A stretch of 64,000 nt of DNA, from the NCBI GenBank assembly GCA_024330965.1, contig JANDJL010000008.1, positions 38,761-102,760 on the forward strand, given 5' to 3'. Under the pieces are notes generated by a model, which saw only the letters and a program-made list of their open reading frames with translations, was not told where the DNA came from and made no database searches. The stretch's first letter is position 1. Each line of letters begins with the position of its first letter. Of this stretch, positions 26,574 to 34,855 are shown one piece after another. This DNA comes from Nitrospira sp. Lineage in GTDB: Bacteria; Nitrospirota; Nitrospiria; Nitrospirales; Nitrospiraceae. The translations under genes and the position numbers were made by a program.

Positions 26574-28049
26574 ATGAATATCTCGAATGCCTCACGATGT
26601 GTCGTTAGTTTGATAGGTTTGATGGGAATAGCAGGGCTCCTTGCCGCATGCGGCAGCGAGGGAGCGCCATCGGTTTCGGCAAGCGGGTCCGGATCAGGGT
26701 CCGGATCGGCATCGGCATCCGGGACGATCACGGAGTTCGGGAGCGTGTTTGTCAATGGAAAGAAGTTCGAGACGGAAAATGTGGAAGTGCGGCATGACGG
26801 CGTTATTGAGCGGTGCACCATCAATGCCGTGACGACGTGCGGGCTCAAGAAGGGGATGATGGTCACGGTGAACGGCTCGTTCAACGGCACTCAGCGGTCG
26901 GCGAGCACTGTTCATCAGAAGGATGCGGTAGAGGGACTTGTCCAATCGGTGGCGGCGGATGGGTTGAGTCTGGTGGTGATGGGACAAACCGTCCTGCTCG
27001 ATAATACCACCATCATCGACAACAACATCCCAGGACAAGATGTGCGGAATCTTGTCGCCGGGACGGATGCGGTGGAAGTCAATGGACACATCAGGCCAAA
27101 CGGGGTGATCCAGGCGACGTTTATCGAGAAGAAACCGATGGGAACAGTGACGCCGGAGGTGCGGGGATTCGTGAGCAATCATGCGTCAGGATCTGCGACA
27201 TTCCGGATCGGCACTCTCACGGTGCACTACAGTGGAGCGGACATCAGCGACATGCCGACACCGAACGGCAACAATTGGGACGGTCGTTTCGTCGAGGTCA
27301 AAGGGATGAACTTTGACAGTGAGACGACGACGCTCGTTGCCACTAAAGTCGAGCCGGAGAATCAGGGCATCGCCGGCAATATCGATGAATTTGAGGTCGA
27401 GGGCTACGTGACGCAGGTGCTTGGAGCCGGCGATTTCTTGATCGGCAACACGCATGTCCAGACAACCAGCAACACGGAGTTTCGCGGAGGGACGATTGAT
27501 GAGATCGTCGTGGGGGCGAAACTGTCGGCTGAAGGCCGATGGGAGAACAACGTTCTGACTGCCAAGCATGTGAAATTTCATGAGAGTGTTCGGTTGGAAG
27601 GCGATATTGCAGCGATCGGAACGGATTCCATAACCATCAGAGGGCTGTCCGGTATTACGGTTACCGTGAATCGTCAGACTGAATTCAGGGCGAGTGGGGG
27701 TAGAACCATCGACACCCTCAGCGATCTGGCGGTCAATGACCATGTGCGGGTGCGTGGTCGAGTGACTGGTTCAAATACCGTGATCGCGACCCGTATCCAA
27801 CTGCGCTCACCTGATAATGATGTGGTTCTTCAGGGACCGGTGCAATTGATCAACGGCCAAACGTTGGTCATTCTGAATACGTCCATCGATACATCGGGAC
27901 TGCAGGACAATCATTTTGAAGGGCTCAACGGGCAAGTAATCGGACGGGCGGCTTTCTTCAATACAGTTCAAGTCGGCACGCTTGTCAAAGTCCAGGGCCG
28001 GCTGGTTGGTGAAACGGTTCAATGGCGCGAAGTCGAATTGGAAGATTAA
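26574..28049 (+). CDS. DUF5666 repeat lipoprotein
   Basis: A 491-aa exported lipoprotein (lipobox LLAAC around residue 25) followed by a Ser/Gly linker and then six or seven DUF5666-like beta modules of 60-70 residues. They can be recognised by repeating pairs such as GTITEFGSVFVNGKKFET, VEGLVQSVAADGLSL, VRGFVSNHASGSATF, VEGYVTQVLGAGDFLIG, LEGDIAAIGTDSITIRG and LQGPVQLINGQTLVI. Each module looks like a small OB-type barrel. The function of DUF5666 is unknown; a surface-exposed structural or binding role is plausible. The start follows AAGGAACACACT. Confidence 0.8.
   Translation: MNISNASRCVVSLIGLMGIAGLLAACGSEGAPSVSASGSGSGSGSASASGTITEFGSVFVNGKKFETENVEVRHDGVIERCTINAVTTCGLKKGMMVTVNGSFNGTQRSASTVHQKDAVEGLVQSVAADGLSLVVMGQTVLLDNTTIIDNNIPGQDVRNLVAGTDAVEVNGHIRPNGVIQATFIEKKPMGTVTPEVRGFVSNHASGSATFRIGTLTVHYSGADISDMPTPNGNNWDGRFVEVKGMNFDSETTTLVATKVEPENQGIAGNIDEFEVEGYVTQVLGAGDFLIGNTHVQTTSNTEFRGGTIDEIVVGAKLSAEGRWENNVLTAKHVKFHESVRLEGDIAAIGTDSITIRGLSGITVTVNRQTEFRASGGRTIDTLSDLAVNDHVRVRGRVTGSNTVIATRIQLRSPDNDVVLQGPVQLINGQTLVILNTSIDTSGLQDNHFEGLNGQVIGRAAFFNTVQVGTLVKVQGRLVGETVQWREVELED
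26683..26724 (+). repeat. Ser/Gly-coding microrepeat in the DUF5666 gene
   Basis: Imperfect 6- and 12-bp units built from TCCGGATC and GCATCG encode the linker SGSGSGSGSASASG after the lipobox. Such repeats are prone to length change by slippage. It is a flexible tether between the membrane anchor and the first beta module. Confidence 0.6.
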
Positions 28050-28108
28050 CTCGGCGTATGCCGGCAAGCGGGTTAGACTGCGACGATGGGATTCTAAAAA
28101 GGAGATGG

Positions 28109-28720
28109 ATGATGAACCGAATCAGTTGGAAAGAAATGATCATAGGGACTCTTGCGGGACTCTCGATTATGACCTCACCGGTTGTGGGCCAAGGCACCGG
28201 CTCCGCCGAAGAGCCGGCGGCTCGTGTTGATAATCGAGGGTCTGGCTCGCTCAATGACGGGCCGGGATCACTCAATAGCGGTTCCGAGTCCATCAACCGT
28301 GGTCGTGATGGTGACGATCATCGAGGGAGAAACGGGAGGGACCGTTTGTACCTGGCACAAGCTGAGGATGTGCGTCAGGAAGACCGGCGGGAAGATCGGA
28401 GGATCGACCGAAGAGAAGATCGTCGTGAAGATCGACGAGCGGATCGCCAAAGAGACCGACAAGAAGATCGGCAGATGGATAGGCGCGTGGATCGCCGAGA
28501 AGATCACCGATCGAACGCAGGCGGCGAATTTCGTGGCCTTGACCGGGCCGATCAGGTTGCCGGTGAACATGGCAGAGAAGGGCGAGACCATGCCCGCATG
28601 ATGCAAATGGATCGCCCGAACAGACCGGAACGGATGGAGCGGCCAGAGAGGCCAGAGCGACCAGAGCGTCCGGGCAGGCCGGAACGGCCGGAGAGACCGG
28701 AACGGCCCGGAAGACATTAA
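28109..28720 (+). CDS. Exported Arg/Asp/Glu-rich repeat protein
   Basis: A 203-aa protein with a signal peptide (about residues 8-28, ending in VVGQG). The mature part is low complexity: an acidic/Gly/Ser segment, a run of about 14 charged units such as REDRREDRRIDRREDRR (about residues 90-135), and a C-terminal run of RPERPERPER units. No domain can be recognised. The ATG at 28109 follows AAAAGGAG. Highly charged repeats suggest an extended periplasmic or surface polyelectrolyte. A protein with a similar tail is encoded at 31675. The reading frame is supported by the leader peptide and the terminator just downstream. Confidence 0.65.
   Translation: MMNRISWKEMIIGTLAGLSIMTSPVVGQGTGSAEEPAARVDNRGSGSLNDGPGSLNSGSESINRGRDGDDHRGRNGRDRLYLAQAEDVRQEDRREDRRIDRREDRREDRRADRQRDRQEDRQMDRRVDRREDHRSNAGGEFRGLDRADQVAGEHGREGRDHARMMQMDRPNRPERMERPERPERPERPGRPERPERPERPGRH
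28375..28717 (+). repeat. Two coding tandem-repeat tracts (REDRR and RPER units)
   Basis: From about 28375 to 28510, units built around GAAGATCG/GACCGA recur every 9-12 bp and encode RxDR/REDR. From about 28607 to 28717, units built around CGGCCAGAG or CGGAACGG encode RPER. The degenerate codons show that the protein pattern, rather than only recent DNA duplication, has been kept. Confidence 0.65.
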
Positions 28721-28750
28721 ACTTCTGTTGGTATTGAGGCGGCAAATAAC

Positions 28751-28779
28751 AACGGCGTCGGGATTGTCCCGGCGCCGTT
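28751..28779 (+). terminator. Hairpin terminator after the Arg/Asp-rich protein gene
   Basis: AACGGCGTCGGG (28751-28762) pairs with CCCGGCGCCGTT (28768-28779) with one G-T wobble and a 5-nt loop, 30 bp after the stop. A CTGTTGTGT stretch follows in place of a clean T-run. Confidence 0.65.
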
Positions 28780-28906
28780 CTGTTGTGTGGTCCTGTGTGT
28801 TGTCTAGGTCGTTGCACTCTGATCGGTCTCTGGCTAAGCTGCGGCCGCGACTCGTGCGCGATGGGCTGCTAAAGTGGATGGATTTCTCGTGCCGAAAGGG
28901 ATGTCA

Positions 28907-29821
28907 ATGGAGATACGCAGGTGGACGGTACTCGTAATGACAGTGGTAGTTGTTGTTGGACTGTATGGACGAGAAGGTTTGGCAGCCGATCCGGTCGATA
29001 AGCGGCCACAGCCCGCGTCTGAACGAAACTGGCAGATCGGGCTGACCCCCAGTTACAGCAGCGGTAACTTCGGCACCAATACCACCAGTGAGTTTGTATA
29101 TGTCCCGTTTTCGGTGCGTCGGTACTTTCGAGACGGCGATGTGTCGTTAGTTATTCCATTTGTGTCCGTGACCAGTAACGGCACGGCGACGTTAGTCGGC
29201 GGTCAGCCGATTCAGACCTTGCCTGGACGGTGTCTCAAGAAAGGCGGGACGGAAATCGATACCGACAAGCCGGAGTGTCTTGCCTTGCTCAAGGCGGGTC
29301 AGGGAATCGCCGGGCGGGCGGCGCAAAAGGTGACCAACTCAGGCCTCGGCGACATCATCCTCAGGGGGCGCTACTATCTCGTGGAAGAGCGCGACTATGT
29401 TCCCTTGATTGCGATCACGGGGCGATTAAAGATCCCTACTGCCAGTGAAGGAAAGGGGTTGGGAACCGGTGCCCTTGATCATGGGTATGGGGTTGAAATC
29501 TCCAAGCTCATCGGGGAGAAGTGGTTGGCGTTTCTCGACGGCGGATACAATTTCATCGGAAATCCGGATGGCGTCGAGCTCCAGAATCAATATTGGTATG
29601 ACGTCGGCGCCGGATATTACTTCACCAAGAACCTCCTGGCGAGCGTCTATTTTGAAGAGTATCGGGCGCTGGTGCCCGGCTTGGTGAACATTCGAGATTT
29701 CTTCTTTGCGATGAATTACAAAGCGTCCGCCGCGTGGAGATTCAATGGCGGCGTGGCGGTCGGCGTCTCCAATGGAGCACCGGACTATGTCGTCTCAATT
29801 GGCACCAGTTACCGGTTCTAG
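28907..29821 (+). CDS. Outer-membrane beta-barrel protein, phenol MetA/transporter-like
   Basis: A 304-aa protein with a signal peptide (hydrophobic VLVMTVVVVVGL, cleavage near GLAAD). The mature part alternates polar and hydrophobic residues in amphipathic beta strands and ends in an aromatic residue (SIGTSYRF), the outer-membrane insertion signal. The pattern, with YVPFSVRRYFRDGDVSLVIP, DIILRGRYYLV, IAITGRLKIPT and YFTKNLLASVYFEE, fits the MetA-pathway/transporter barrel family (PF13557-like). The ATG at 28907 follows AAAGGG by 6 nt. Cargo unknown. Confidence 0.75.
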   Translation: MEIRRWTVLVMTVVVVVGLYGREGLAADPVDKRPQPASERNWQIGLTPSYSSGNFGTNTTSEFVYVPFSVRRYFRDGDVSLVIPFVSVTSNGTATLVGGQPIQTLPGRCLKKGGTEIDTDKPECLALLKAGQGIAGRAAQKVTNSGLGDIILRGRYYLVEERDYVPLIAITGRLKIPTASEGKGLGTGALDHGYGVEISKLIGEKWLAFLDGGYNFIGNPDGVELQNQYWYDVGAGYYFTKNLLASVYFEEYRALVPGLVNIRDFFFAMNYKASAAWRFNGGVAVGVSNGAPDYVVSIGTSYRF

Positions 29822-29938
29822 CCGACCTCTCCCCCCTTTCGAGGCTGTTTACACGCCTCTCAGCGATGCGTCTAATGAAACAGGTAGGCCAAAGCAGACG
29901 GTCCTGTGGCATCGGGCCAGACTAACCGGAGTCGGAGC

Positions 29939-30520
29939 ATGCCACCGGATCAGCAGATAGGACCCGATGACGCGCAACTGGTTGCCCGCTGCCTCAAGCA
30001 CGATCATGAGGCGTTCGGGCAACTGATTGAGCGACATGCGTCCACGATTGTGAATCTGGCTTATCGGATGGTGGGCAATCGTGCGGAAGCAGAGGATCTG
30101 GCTCAGGAAGCGTTTCTGACCGCCTTCAAGGCGCTATCGACGTTTCGTGCCGATTCCAAATTTTCCACGTGGCTCTATCGGATTGCGGCCAATAAGTGCA
30201 AAGACTGGTTGCGAGCCAAGCGACCAGGAGAGGGACTGTATGACAGTGATGCCAATGAGGTATTAGACGATCATGTGGCTGAGCACCGGACCCCTGAAGT
30301 CCTGTTATCTCAACAACAGGTTGCGCAGGAATTAGAACAGGCGATCGCGCGCTTGCCGCCGCTCTACCGTGAGGCATTCGTCCTGAAGCACGTCGAAGGG
30401 TTGAGCTATGAGGAGATGGAAGAGATCCTTGGTGTGAATGGCGACACGTTGAAAATGCGCGTCTATAAAGGGCGACTCCAACTCAGCCGAGAGTTAGCAT
30501 CGCTCAATCCGAGTCGCTAG
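29939..30520 (+). CDS. ECF-type RNA polymerase sigma factor (RpoE-like)
   Basis: A 193-aa group IV sigma factor. Region 2 (NLAYRMVGNRAEAEDLAQEAF, FSTWLYRIAANKCKD) and region 4 (LPPLYREAFVLKHVEGLSYEEMEEILG with a helix-turn-helix) are intact and joined by a short linker. The ATG at 29939 is preferred; an upstream in-frame ATG adds unconserved residues. The next gene, 26 bp downstream, encodes a membrane protein of the size and layout of an anti-sigma factor. The target regulon probably includes its own operon. Confidence 0.9.
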   Translation: MPPDQQIGPDDAQLVARCLKHDHEAFGQLIERHASTIVNLAYRMVGNRAEAEDLAQEAFLTAFKALSTFRADSKFSTWLYRIAANKCKDWLRAKRPGEGLYDSDANEVLDDHVAEHRTPEVLLSQQQVAQELEQAIARLPPLYREAFVLKHVEGLSYEEMEEILGVNGDTLKMRVYKGRLQLSRELASLNPSR

Positions 30521-30546
30521 GAACGGACCCTCACTGCGGTGATGCG

Positions 30547-31227
30547 ATGAATGAACACGAACTGTTGATTCAGCGGTTCCTCGACCAAGATTTAAGCCCT
30601 GAGGAGCGAGTGGCGTTTTTGCAGGCCGTTGATGCCGATCCTCTGTTACGTCGGCGTTGGCTCAACCTGGAAATGGTGGTCGCTGAAGCGGCGCGATTAC
30701 CGAAGGTGACCCCATCCCCAAGGTTCTTGAGCGAACTCAAGGCTAAAGTTTCCCCACCGGTCCCCAACTGGTGGGAGCGCTGGTACGCCGCTGTGACTAT
30801 GCCGCGAAGACTGGAATGGAACCTGGCCGGCGCCGTTGCAGCGGCGTGTGTCGCCATCGTGGTCGTGGCGGGGCTGTTCACCATGATGCCGGAACGAGTG
30901 GTGGAGGTGCCGGTTGCAACGGCTCCACCCCAGGCGACTGCGGTTGGGATAAAACAGGAGCCGACGGTGTTCGTCCGGCTGGTCTTGCTGCAACCAGAAG
31001 CACGATCGGTATCAGTGGCAGGAGACTTCAACGGATGGGATCCGGCCCGGACTAAACTAGAGCGGTCGGACGGTGGCATGTGGACTGTCACGATTCCCCT
31101 TCGCCCCGGTCGATACCAATATATGTTTGTCATTGACGGGAAAGAATGGATCGCCGATCCGCTGGCGACTGAAGAAACCACCGATGGGTTTGGTTCGCAG
31201 AATGCGGTGCTGGACGTGGACATTTAG
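30547..31227 (+). CDS. Membrane protein with anti-sigma-like N-terminus and periplasmic glycogen-binding (CBM48/AMPK1-type) domain
   Basis: A 226-aa protein. Residues 1-85 are soluble and charged, with the short helical opening (LLIQRFLDQDLSPEER) common to anti-sigma factors but without the zinc-finger HxxxCxxC. One membrane helix lies at about residues 96-116 (AGAVAAACVAIVVVAGLF). The C-terminal domain is CBM48-like: VSVAGDFNGWDP, WTVTIPLRPGRYQYMFVIDG and ATEETTDGFGSQNAVLDV. The layout suggests a periplasmic carbohydrate-sensing head controlling the sigma factor encoded just upstream. The domain call is firm; the sensing role is inference. Confidence 0.8.
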   Translation: MNEHELLIQRFLDQDLSPEERVAFLQAVDADPLLRRRWLNLEMVVAEAARLPKVTPSPRFLSELKAKVSPPVPNWWERWYAAVTMPRRLEWNLAGAVAAACVAIVVVAGLFTMMPERVVEVPVATAPPQATAVGIKQEPTVFVRLVLLQPEARSVSVAGDFNGWDPARTKLERSDGGMWTVTIPLRPGRYQYMFVIDGKEWIADPLATEETTDGFGSQNAVLDVDI

Positions 31228-31280
31228 TGTGCGCCCGGAACTCCTTGCAACAGGCCTAGTGCTTCGGTACGCTCCCGCCT

Positions 31281-31670
31281 ATGGGAATGAGACTGAAGGG
31301 GCTCAGCCGGCAATTTCGGACGCTCATCATCATGATCATACTGGCGTGTGGATTCCTGGCCTGCGCCAACCAGCCGGCGATGAAACCGGACGTGCCCAAG
31401 CCTCTGGGCGGGGCCGTGCGTTTCACGGTGGTCGTGCCGGGGGCCAAACAGGTCTTTCTCGTCGGCTCCTTCAATGGCTGGGCCAAGGAATCGACGCCGA
31501 TGAGTATCGTGAATGGCTCCTCACTCTGGTCGGTTGATGTGCCGCTCGCAGAGGGTGAATACACGTTCATGTATGTGATCGATGGAGTTCGATGGATGAC
31601 ACCGCCTCAGGCCGAGGATTTCGTCACCGATGGCTTTGGGCGAACCAACGGGGTTGTGATCGTGCGGTAA
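31281..31670 (+). CDS. Exported stand-alone CBM48-like glycogen-binding protein
   Basis: A 129-aa protein with an N-terminal hydrophobic segment holding ILACGFLACAN, possibly a lipoprotein signal although neither Cys sits in an ideal lipobox. The rest is one CBM48/AMPK1-type domain: FTVVVPGAKQVFLVGSFNGW, WSVDVPLAEGEYTFMYVIDG and DFVTDGFGRTNGVVIV. It closely parallels the C-terminal domain of the neighbour at 30547, indicating local duplication. It is the third gene of the sigma-factor cluster. Its ligand, presumably a glucan, is not known. Confidence 0.78.
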   Translation: MGMRLKGLSRQFRTLIIMIILACGFLACANQPAMKPDVPKPLGGAVRFTVVVPGAKQVFLVGSFNGWAKESTPMSIVNGSSLWSVDVPLAEGEYTFMYVIDGVRWMTPPQAEDFVTDGFGRTNGVVIVR

Positions 31671-31674
31671 GTCG

Positions 31675-32586
31675 ATGAACATGCGAATCGACATGGCGAT
31701 GGGAGCGTTGAGCGTAATGGTCGCATTGACCGCCGTCTCGGTCTGGGCCGAACCACTCTCGGTTCAGGATCGGGAAGCCATTATGCGGCTTGGCGCGACG
31801 CAGGGTCATTCGGAAACCGAGATCACCTCCTTGCTGGAACACGTGAACAAGGCCGGCGAGAGGGGACTTCCCACTGACTCGTTGTTGAACAAAGTGCGGG
31901 AAGGACTGGCGAAGGGAATTGAACCCAGACGGATCGATCTGGTCTTGCGGCAGATGACGTCACGACTCGAATCCGCTCACGAAGTGTTGGAAGAAGCGAA
32001 AGGCCGCGGCATAGCGGAGGGGAATCGGCAGCGCGCGCTGGAAACACTGGCGGAAGCGTTTGCACGGGGGGCCACGGTCGATGAAGTGCGGGAGCTGAGT
32101 CGATTGTCGCAAGAAGGCCGTCATAAGGTGACGCAAGATGAACTCGCAGCCGGCGCAAAGGGCGTGGCCGTGATGAAAGAGGGAAGAATTCCATCGAAAG
32201 ACGGGATGGCGTTGGTTAGCGAGGGAATCAAACAGGGCTATCGCGCGGTCGAACTCTTGGATCTCAGCCGCGAAGTCAAACGGCGCGGGGCTGATTTTGA
32301 AAGAGACCCTGCCAGTCTCAACGCGCTTCGCGAACAGATCAGCCGTGGAGAACGAAGAGATCGGCTCTTCAAAGACGAGGATCGGAATCGGTCGGGCGGT
32401 GGAGACCGCAATGAACGAGGCGGCCGCGATGACCGGAAGGATCGGGACGACCGACACGATTCAGCCCGCGAGCGGGTTGATCGGTCAGATCGCTCCGGGC
32501 GCGGCGATAGACCGGAGCGCATCGAGCGTTCTGATAAAGTGGAACGACCGGATCGGGCAGACCGGTCCGGCCGCGGTAGAGATTGA
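31675..32586 (+). CDS. Exported helical protein with Arg/Asp-rich tail
   Basis: A 303-aa protein beginning 4 bp after the CBM48 gene, so almost certainly in its operon. A signal peptide (about residues 8-25, ending VWAEP) precedes a helical region of repeated 35-40-residue units (EITSLLEHVNKAGERGLPTD, KVREGLAKGIEPRRIDLVL, RALETLAEAFARGATVDEV, GMALVSEGIKQGYRAVELL). From about residue 220 it becomes a charged tail of GGDRNERGGRDDRKDRDDR and RPERIERSDKVERPDR type, like the end of the protein at 28109. No known domain recognised. Confidence 0.7.
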   Translation: MNMRIDMAMGALSVMVALTAVSVWAEPLSVQDREAIMRLGATQGHSETEITSLLEHVNKAGERGLPTDSLLNKVREGLAKGIEPRRIDLVLRQMTSRLESAHEVLEEAKGRGIAEGNRQRALETLAEAFARGATVDEVRELSRLSQEGRHKVTQDELAAGAKGVAVMKEGRIPSKDGMALVSEGIKQGYRAVELLDLSREVKRRGADFERDPASLNALREQISRGERRDRLFKDEDRNRSGGGDRNERGGRDDRKDRDDRHDSARERVDRSDRSGRGDRPERIERSDKVERPDRADRSGRGRD

Positions 32587-32715
32587 GCAGACCATCAGCC
32601 ATGTTTGCGCTATTCCGCATAGCGCAGCGTGTGGCCCACCTGCGAGCACTGTGCACGACAAAGACTTCGGCCGTGAAGGCTAATCAAATCCCCATGAACC
32701 CTTTCTTTAGCGTGC

Positions 32716-32746
32716 CGGGTCGTTCCGGCTTGAGCGGAACAACCCG
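32716..32746. terminator. Inverted repeat between convergent genes, likely bidirectional terminator
   Basis: CGGGTCGTTCCG (32716-32727) pairs with CGGAACAACCCG (32735-32746) except for one C-A mismatch, leaving a 7-nt loop. It lies between the convergent ends of the genes at 31675 (plus) and 32813 (minus). No strong T-run is adjacent; CCCTTTTTT occurs 16 nt beyond on the plus strand. Confidence 0.5.
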
Positions 32747-32812
32747 ATACCGACTCCCGATCCCTTTTTTCGACAGGGCGTTGCTGCTTGAGCAACGGGC
32801 GACACAGGAGGT

Positions 32813-33160
32813 CTAGGCGAACTGCACCACTCCATGGTCGTCGCAATGACTGGTATGGGCGAAATGGAGATGGCCTGCAACGAGATAATCGATATGATCG
32901 CCGTGAGGAACCGCCTGATGTCCACAGGTAGCGCCGTGACGATGGTCTGTTTCATGCCCGTTACAGTGGTGGGTTGGTGTGCAGGTCGCTGGATTCTGGG
33001 CAGTGATTTCAAGGCGATGTTCATCTACATGGTTGTCATGAAGATGATGGAGGTGCCCGTCATGCAGATAATCCGTGTGGCCGTTATGCACAATAGCCTG
33101 GTGTCCGCACCTTATTCCGTGCTGATGGTGATGCTGATCGTGAATGGAATGATCGTTCAT
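32813..33160 (-). CDS. Histidine-rich protein with duplicated metal-binding unit
   Basis: A 115-aa soluble protein with more than a quarter His. It has two copies of one unit, CGHQAIVHNGHTDYLHDGHLHH and CGHQAVPHGDHIDYLVAGHLHF, each starting with Cys-Gly-His and ending with spaced His and Asp residues. AAAGGAG lies 7 nt before the ATG at 33160, ruling out the longer frame from 33199. Such proteins probably store or buffer Zn, Ni or Co. It is about 9 kb from the zinc island, so co-regulation is only a guess. Confidence 0.72.
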   Translation of the reverse strand: MNDHSIHDQHHHQHGIRCGHQAIVHNGHTDYLHDGHLHHLHDNHVDEHRLEITAQNPATCTPTHHCNGHETDHRHGATCGHQAVPHGDHIDYLVAGHLHFAHTSHCDDHGVVQFA

Positions 33161-33313
33161 GGCGGAACTCCTTTCTGGAAGGAAGTTAGGGCGACTCATT
33201 GATGAGTCGCGGAGAGTCTAGACCGCTACGAATACGAGGTCAAGAGGAGGTCTGTTCAGTGAGGAGAAAAAGGGGGCGGGAGGCATTGCTTCGCTCGCAG
33301 GCGCAGCGCCTGG

Positions 33314-34069
33314 TTAGGCACCATAAACGCACGCTCCATCCTTGAAAACGCGCAGGGAGCCTGGTTGCTGCTCGTTCCACTGTTCGTCCGTCAAAGGGGC
33401 AGTCGCTATTACAACACCTCTTTGATCCGGGCGTTTCTCCTCAGCCAAATCAACCTCCCAATCTTCATCACAAAGGGAGATTCTCCCAAATGGCGCAGTC
33501 CGCTCAGTGATCCAAAGACTGTTATAGCCATCATAGTCGCGATAACTGTACAGGTGATCCCCTTCCGAAAAAAGAAGATTCATGGTGCCATATTTGTTGA
33601 ATTCATGGAGGAGATCCTCGATTCTCTTGAACTCTGTGAAGCGGATGTCATCTTCGGAGAGTCTCGTCAGCAATGCACACAGGAGGAGCTCGGAGTCGGT
33701 TTCGCCCACAGGGTGAAACTTCAGTGGAAGTCTCGGTAGATTCACCGTGCCATTGTGGGCGAATACGATGTCGCGGGACCGAAACGGCCGTGAAAAGGGA
33801 TGGGTGTTTTGAAGTGTATGCTTCCCTCGGGTTGCGTGCCGCACATGACCAATGAAAATCTTGCTCACAAAAGAGTCATAGTCACGGAGGAACGTGGCCA
33901 ACTTGCTGTTTGGGGCCTTAATTGGTTCCTTCAATACTTGAGAAGCATGGCCATCAAATCTGGCTATCCCCCACCCATGTGGGTTCTCTTCGCCACGATG
34001 ACGGAACCCTCTGAAAGAAAGCGAACACCGAACGGGCTGGTTAAAATTGAGGCCCAGCAATTCACACAT
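33314..34069 (-). CDS. Class II glutamine amidotransferase (YafJ-like)
   Basis: A 251-aa N-terminal-nucleophile amidotransferase. The start is placed at 34069 so that Cys follows the initiator Met (MCELLGLNFNQP), as required for the catalytic N-terminal Cys. GFRHRGEENPHGWGIARFDG, IGHVRHATRGKHTLQNTHPF and FAHNGTVNLPRL form the glutamine-binding site. It lacks a synthetase domain, so the acceptor of the released ammonia is unknown. A palindrome, CAGGCGC and GCGCCTG (33298-33312), abuts the stop codon and may act in 3'-end formation. Confidence 0.88.
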   Translation of the reverse strand: MCELLGLNFNQPVRCSLSFRGFRHRGEENPHGWGIARFDGHASQVLKEPIKAPNSKLATFLRDYDSFVSKIFIGHVRHATRGKHTLQNTHPFSRPFRSRDIVFAHNGTVNLPRLPLKFHPVGETDSELLLCALLTRLSEDDIRFTEFKRIEDLLHEFNKYGTMNLLFSEGDHLYSYRDYDGYNSLWITERTAPFGRISLCDEDWEVDLAEEKRPDQRGVVIATAPLTDEQWNEQQPGSLRVFKDGACVYGA

Positions 34070-34130
34070 GTGCCCTCTCCTCCTCCTTAGGAGCCAACGC
34101 ACAACCGGAGCTGTGCGTGCGCAACGCCTC

Positions 34131-34373
34131 CATCGACATTCCATCGTCGAAGTTGTGATGTGGCTCTGTTCTGTTGGCCTGAAAGCGCTGGTCGAGTCGC
34201 GTGAAATTGACTGCCTTGACCGATCCGAGTGGCCTCCTCGGCGACTTGCTCATCAATGTCACGCGATCTCCCCAAGAGTCGCAAAAGACGATGACGTAGA
34301 ACCGTACCACTTCTTCAGCTTCCTTTGAGGACCAAAGGAGCGGGACAATCTTCTCAACGTGCCTTTGAGGCAT
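34131..34373 (-). pseudogene. Remnant of a VOC/PhnB-like (3-demethylubiquinone methyltransferase-fold) gene
   Basis: The minus strand carries a fragment following the N-terminal half of the PhnB-like VOC family: VEKIVPLLWSSKEAEEVVRF, FYVIVFCDS, GSVKAVNFTRLDQRFQA and EPHHNFDDGMSM. The family usually has about 150 residues, with a second half containing a conserved Trp-rich region. Here the similarity stops after about 80 residues and runs into the leader of the amidotransferase gene. It is probably a truncated, inactive leftover. Confidence 0.6.
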
Positions 34374-34499
34374 GCCCTTAGCCAATCGTCCAACAAGGTC
34401 ATGGCTGAACAATCTCCACGAGGTACAGCAAAGGATTGAAGGCTATTCGTGATACCTTTTGCCTGCTCAGGACTGTGTCTGCGTCTGGAAGCGGTATGG

Positions 34500-34572
34500 T
34501 GCCGAGGGACAGAATCGAACTGTCGACACCAGCCTTTTCAGGGCTGTGCTCTGCCAACTGAGCTACCTCGGC
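34500..34572 (-). tRNA. tRNA-Phe (anticodon GAA)
   Basis: Read on the minus strand, the 73-nt sequence folds into a standard cloverleaf: acceptor GCCGAGG with CCTCGGC plus discriminator A, D-arm GCTC/GAGC, anticodon stem CAGCC/GGCTG with loop CTGAAAA (GAA), variable loop GTGTC and T-arm GACAG-TTCGATT-CTGTC. CCA is not encoded. It is the only tRNA in the window. Confidence 0.95.
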
Positions 34573-34855
34573 ACAGGTGTGAGGTCTCTGTGCGGTAAGG
34601 CAACAAGCATCATCAGGACCGCTTCTTTGCCTCAGCCGCTTGCACGGGTCGCATCTTACCAAGATGGGCCAGTCAAGTTCTAGCTTTTTCCGAGAACAAC
34701 CATAGACGCATTGAAATGGATTGAAATGTGACTGGCTGCACGATGGGGCGTGAAAGAAGATTGAAAAGTGCTGTCCCAAATTGTGGGGGTTCGGTAAGAT
34801 CGGCCTATTCGAGATGTCGGTAAGACAGTGAAGCTACCTGGATGGGAGTTGGGCG

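Noticed and set aside
28375..28717. CRISPR-like array
   Set aside because: The repeats are 9-12 bp, in frame, without spacers, and encode a charged protein tail.
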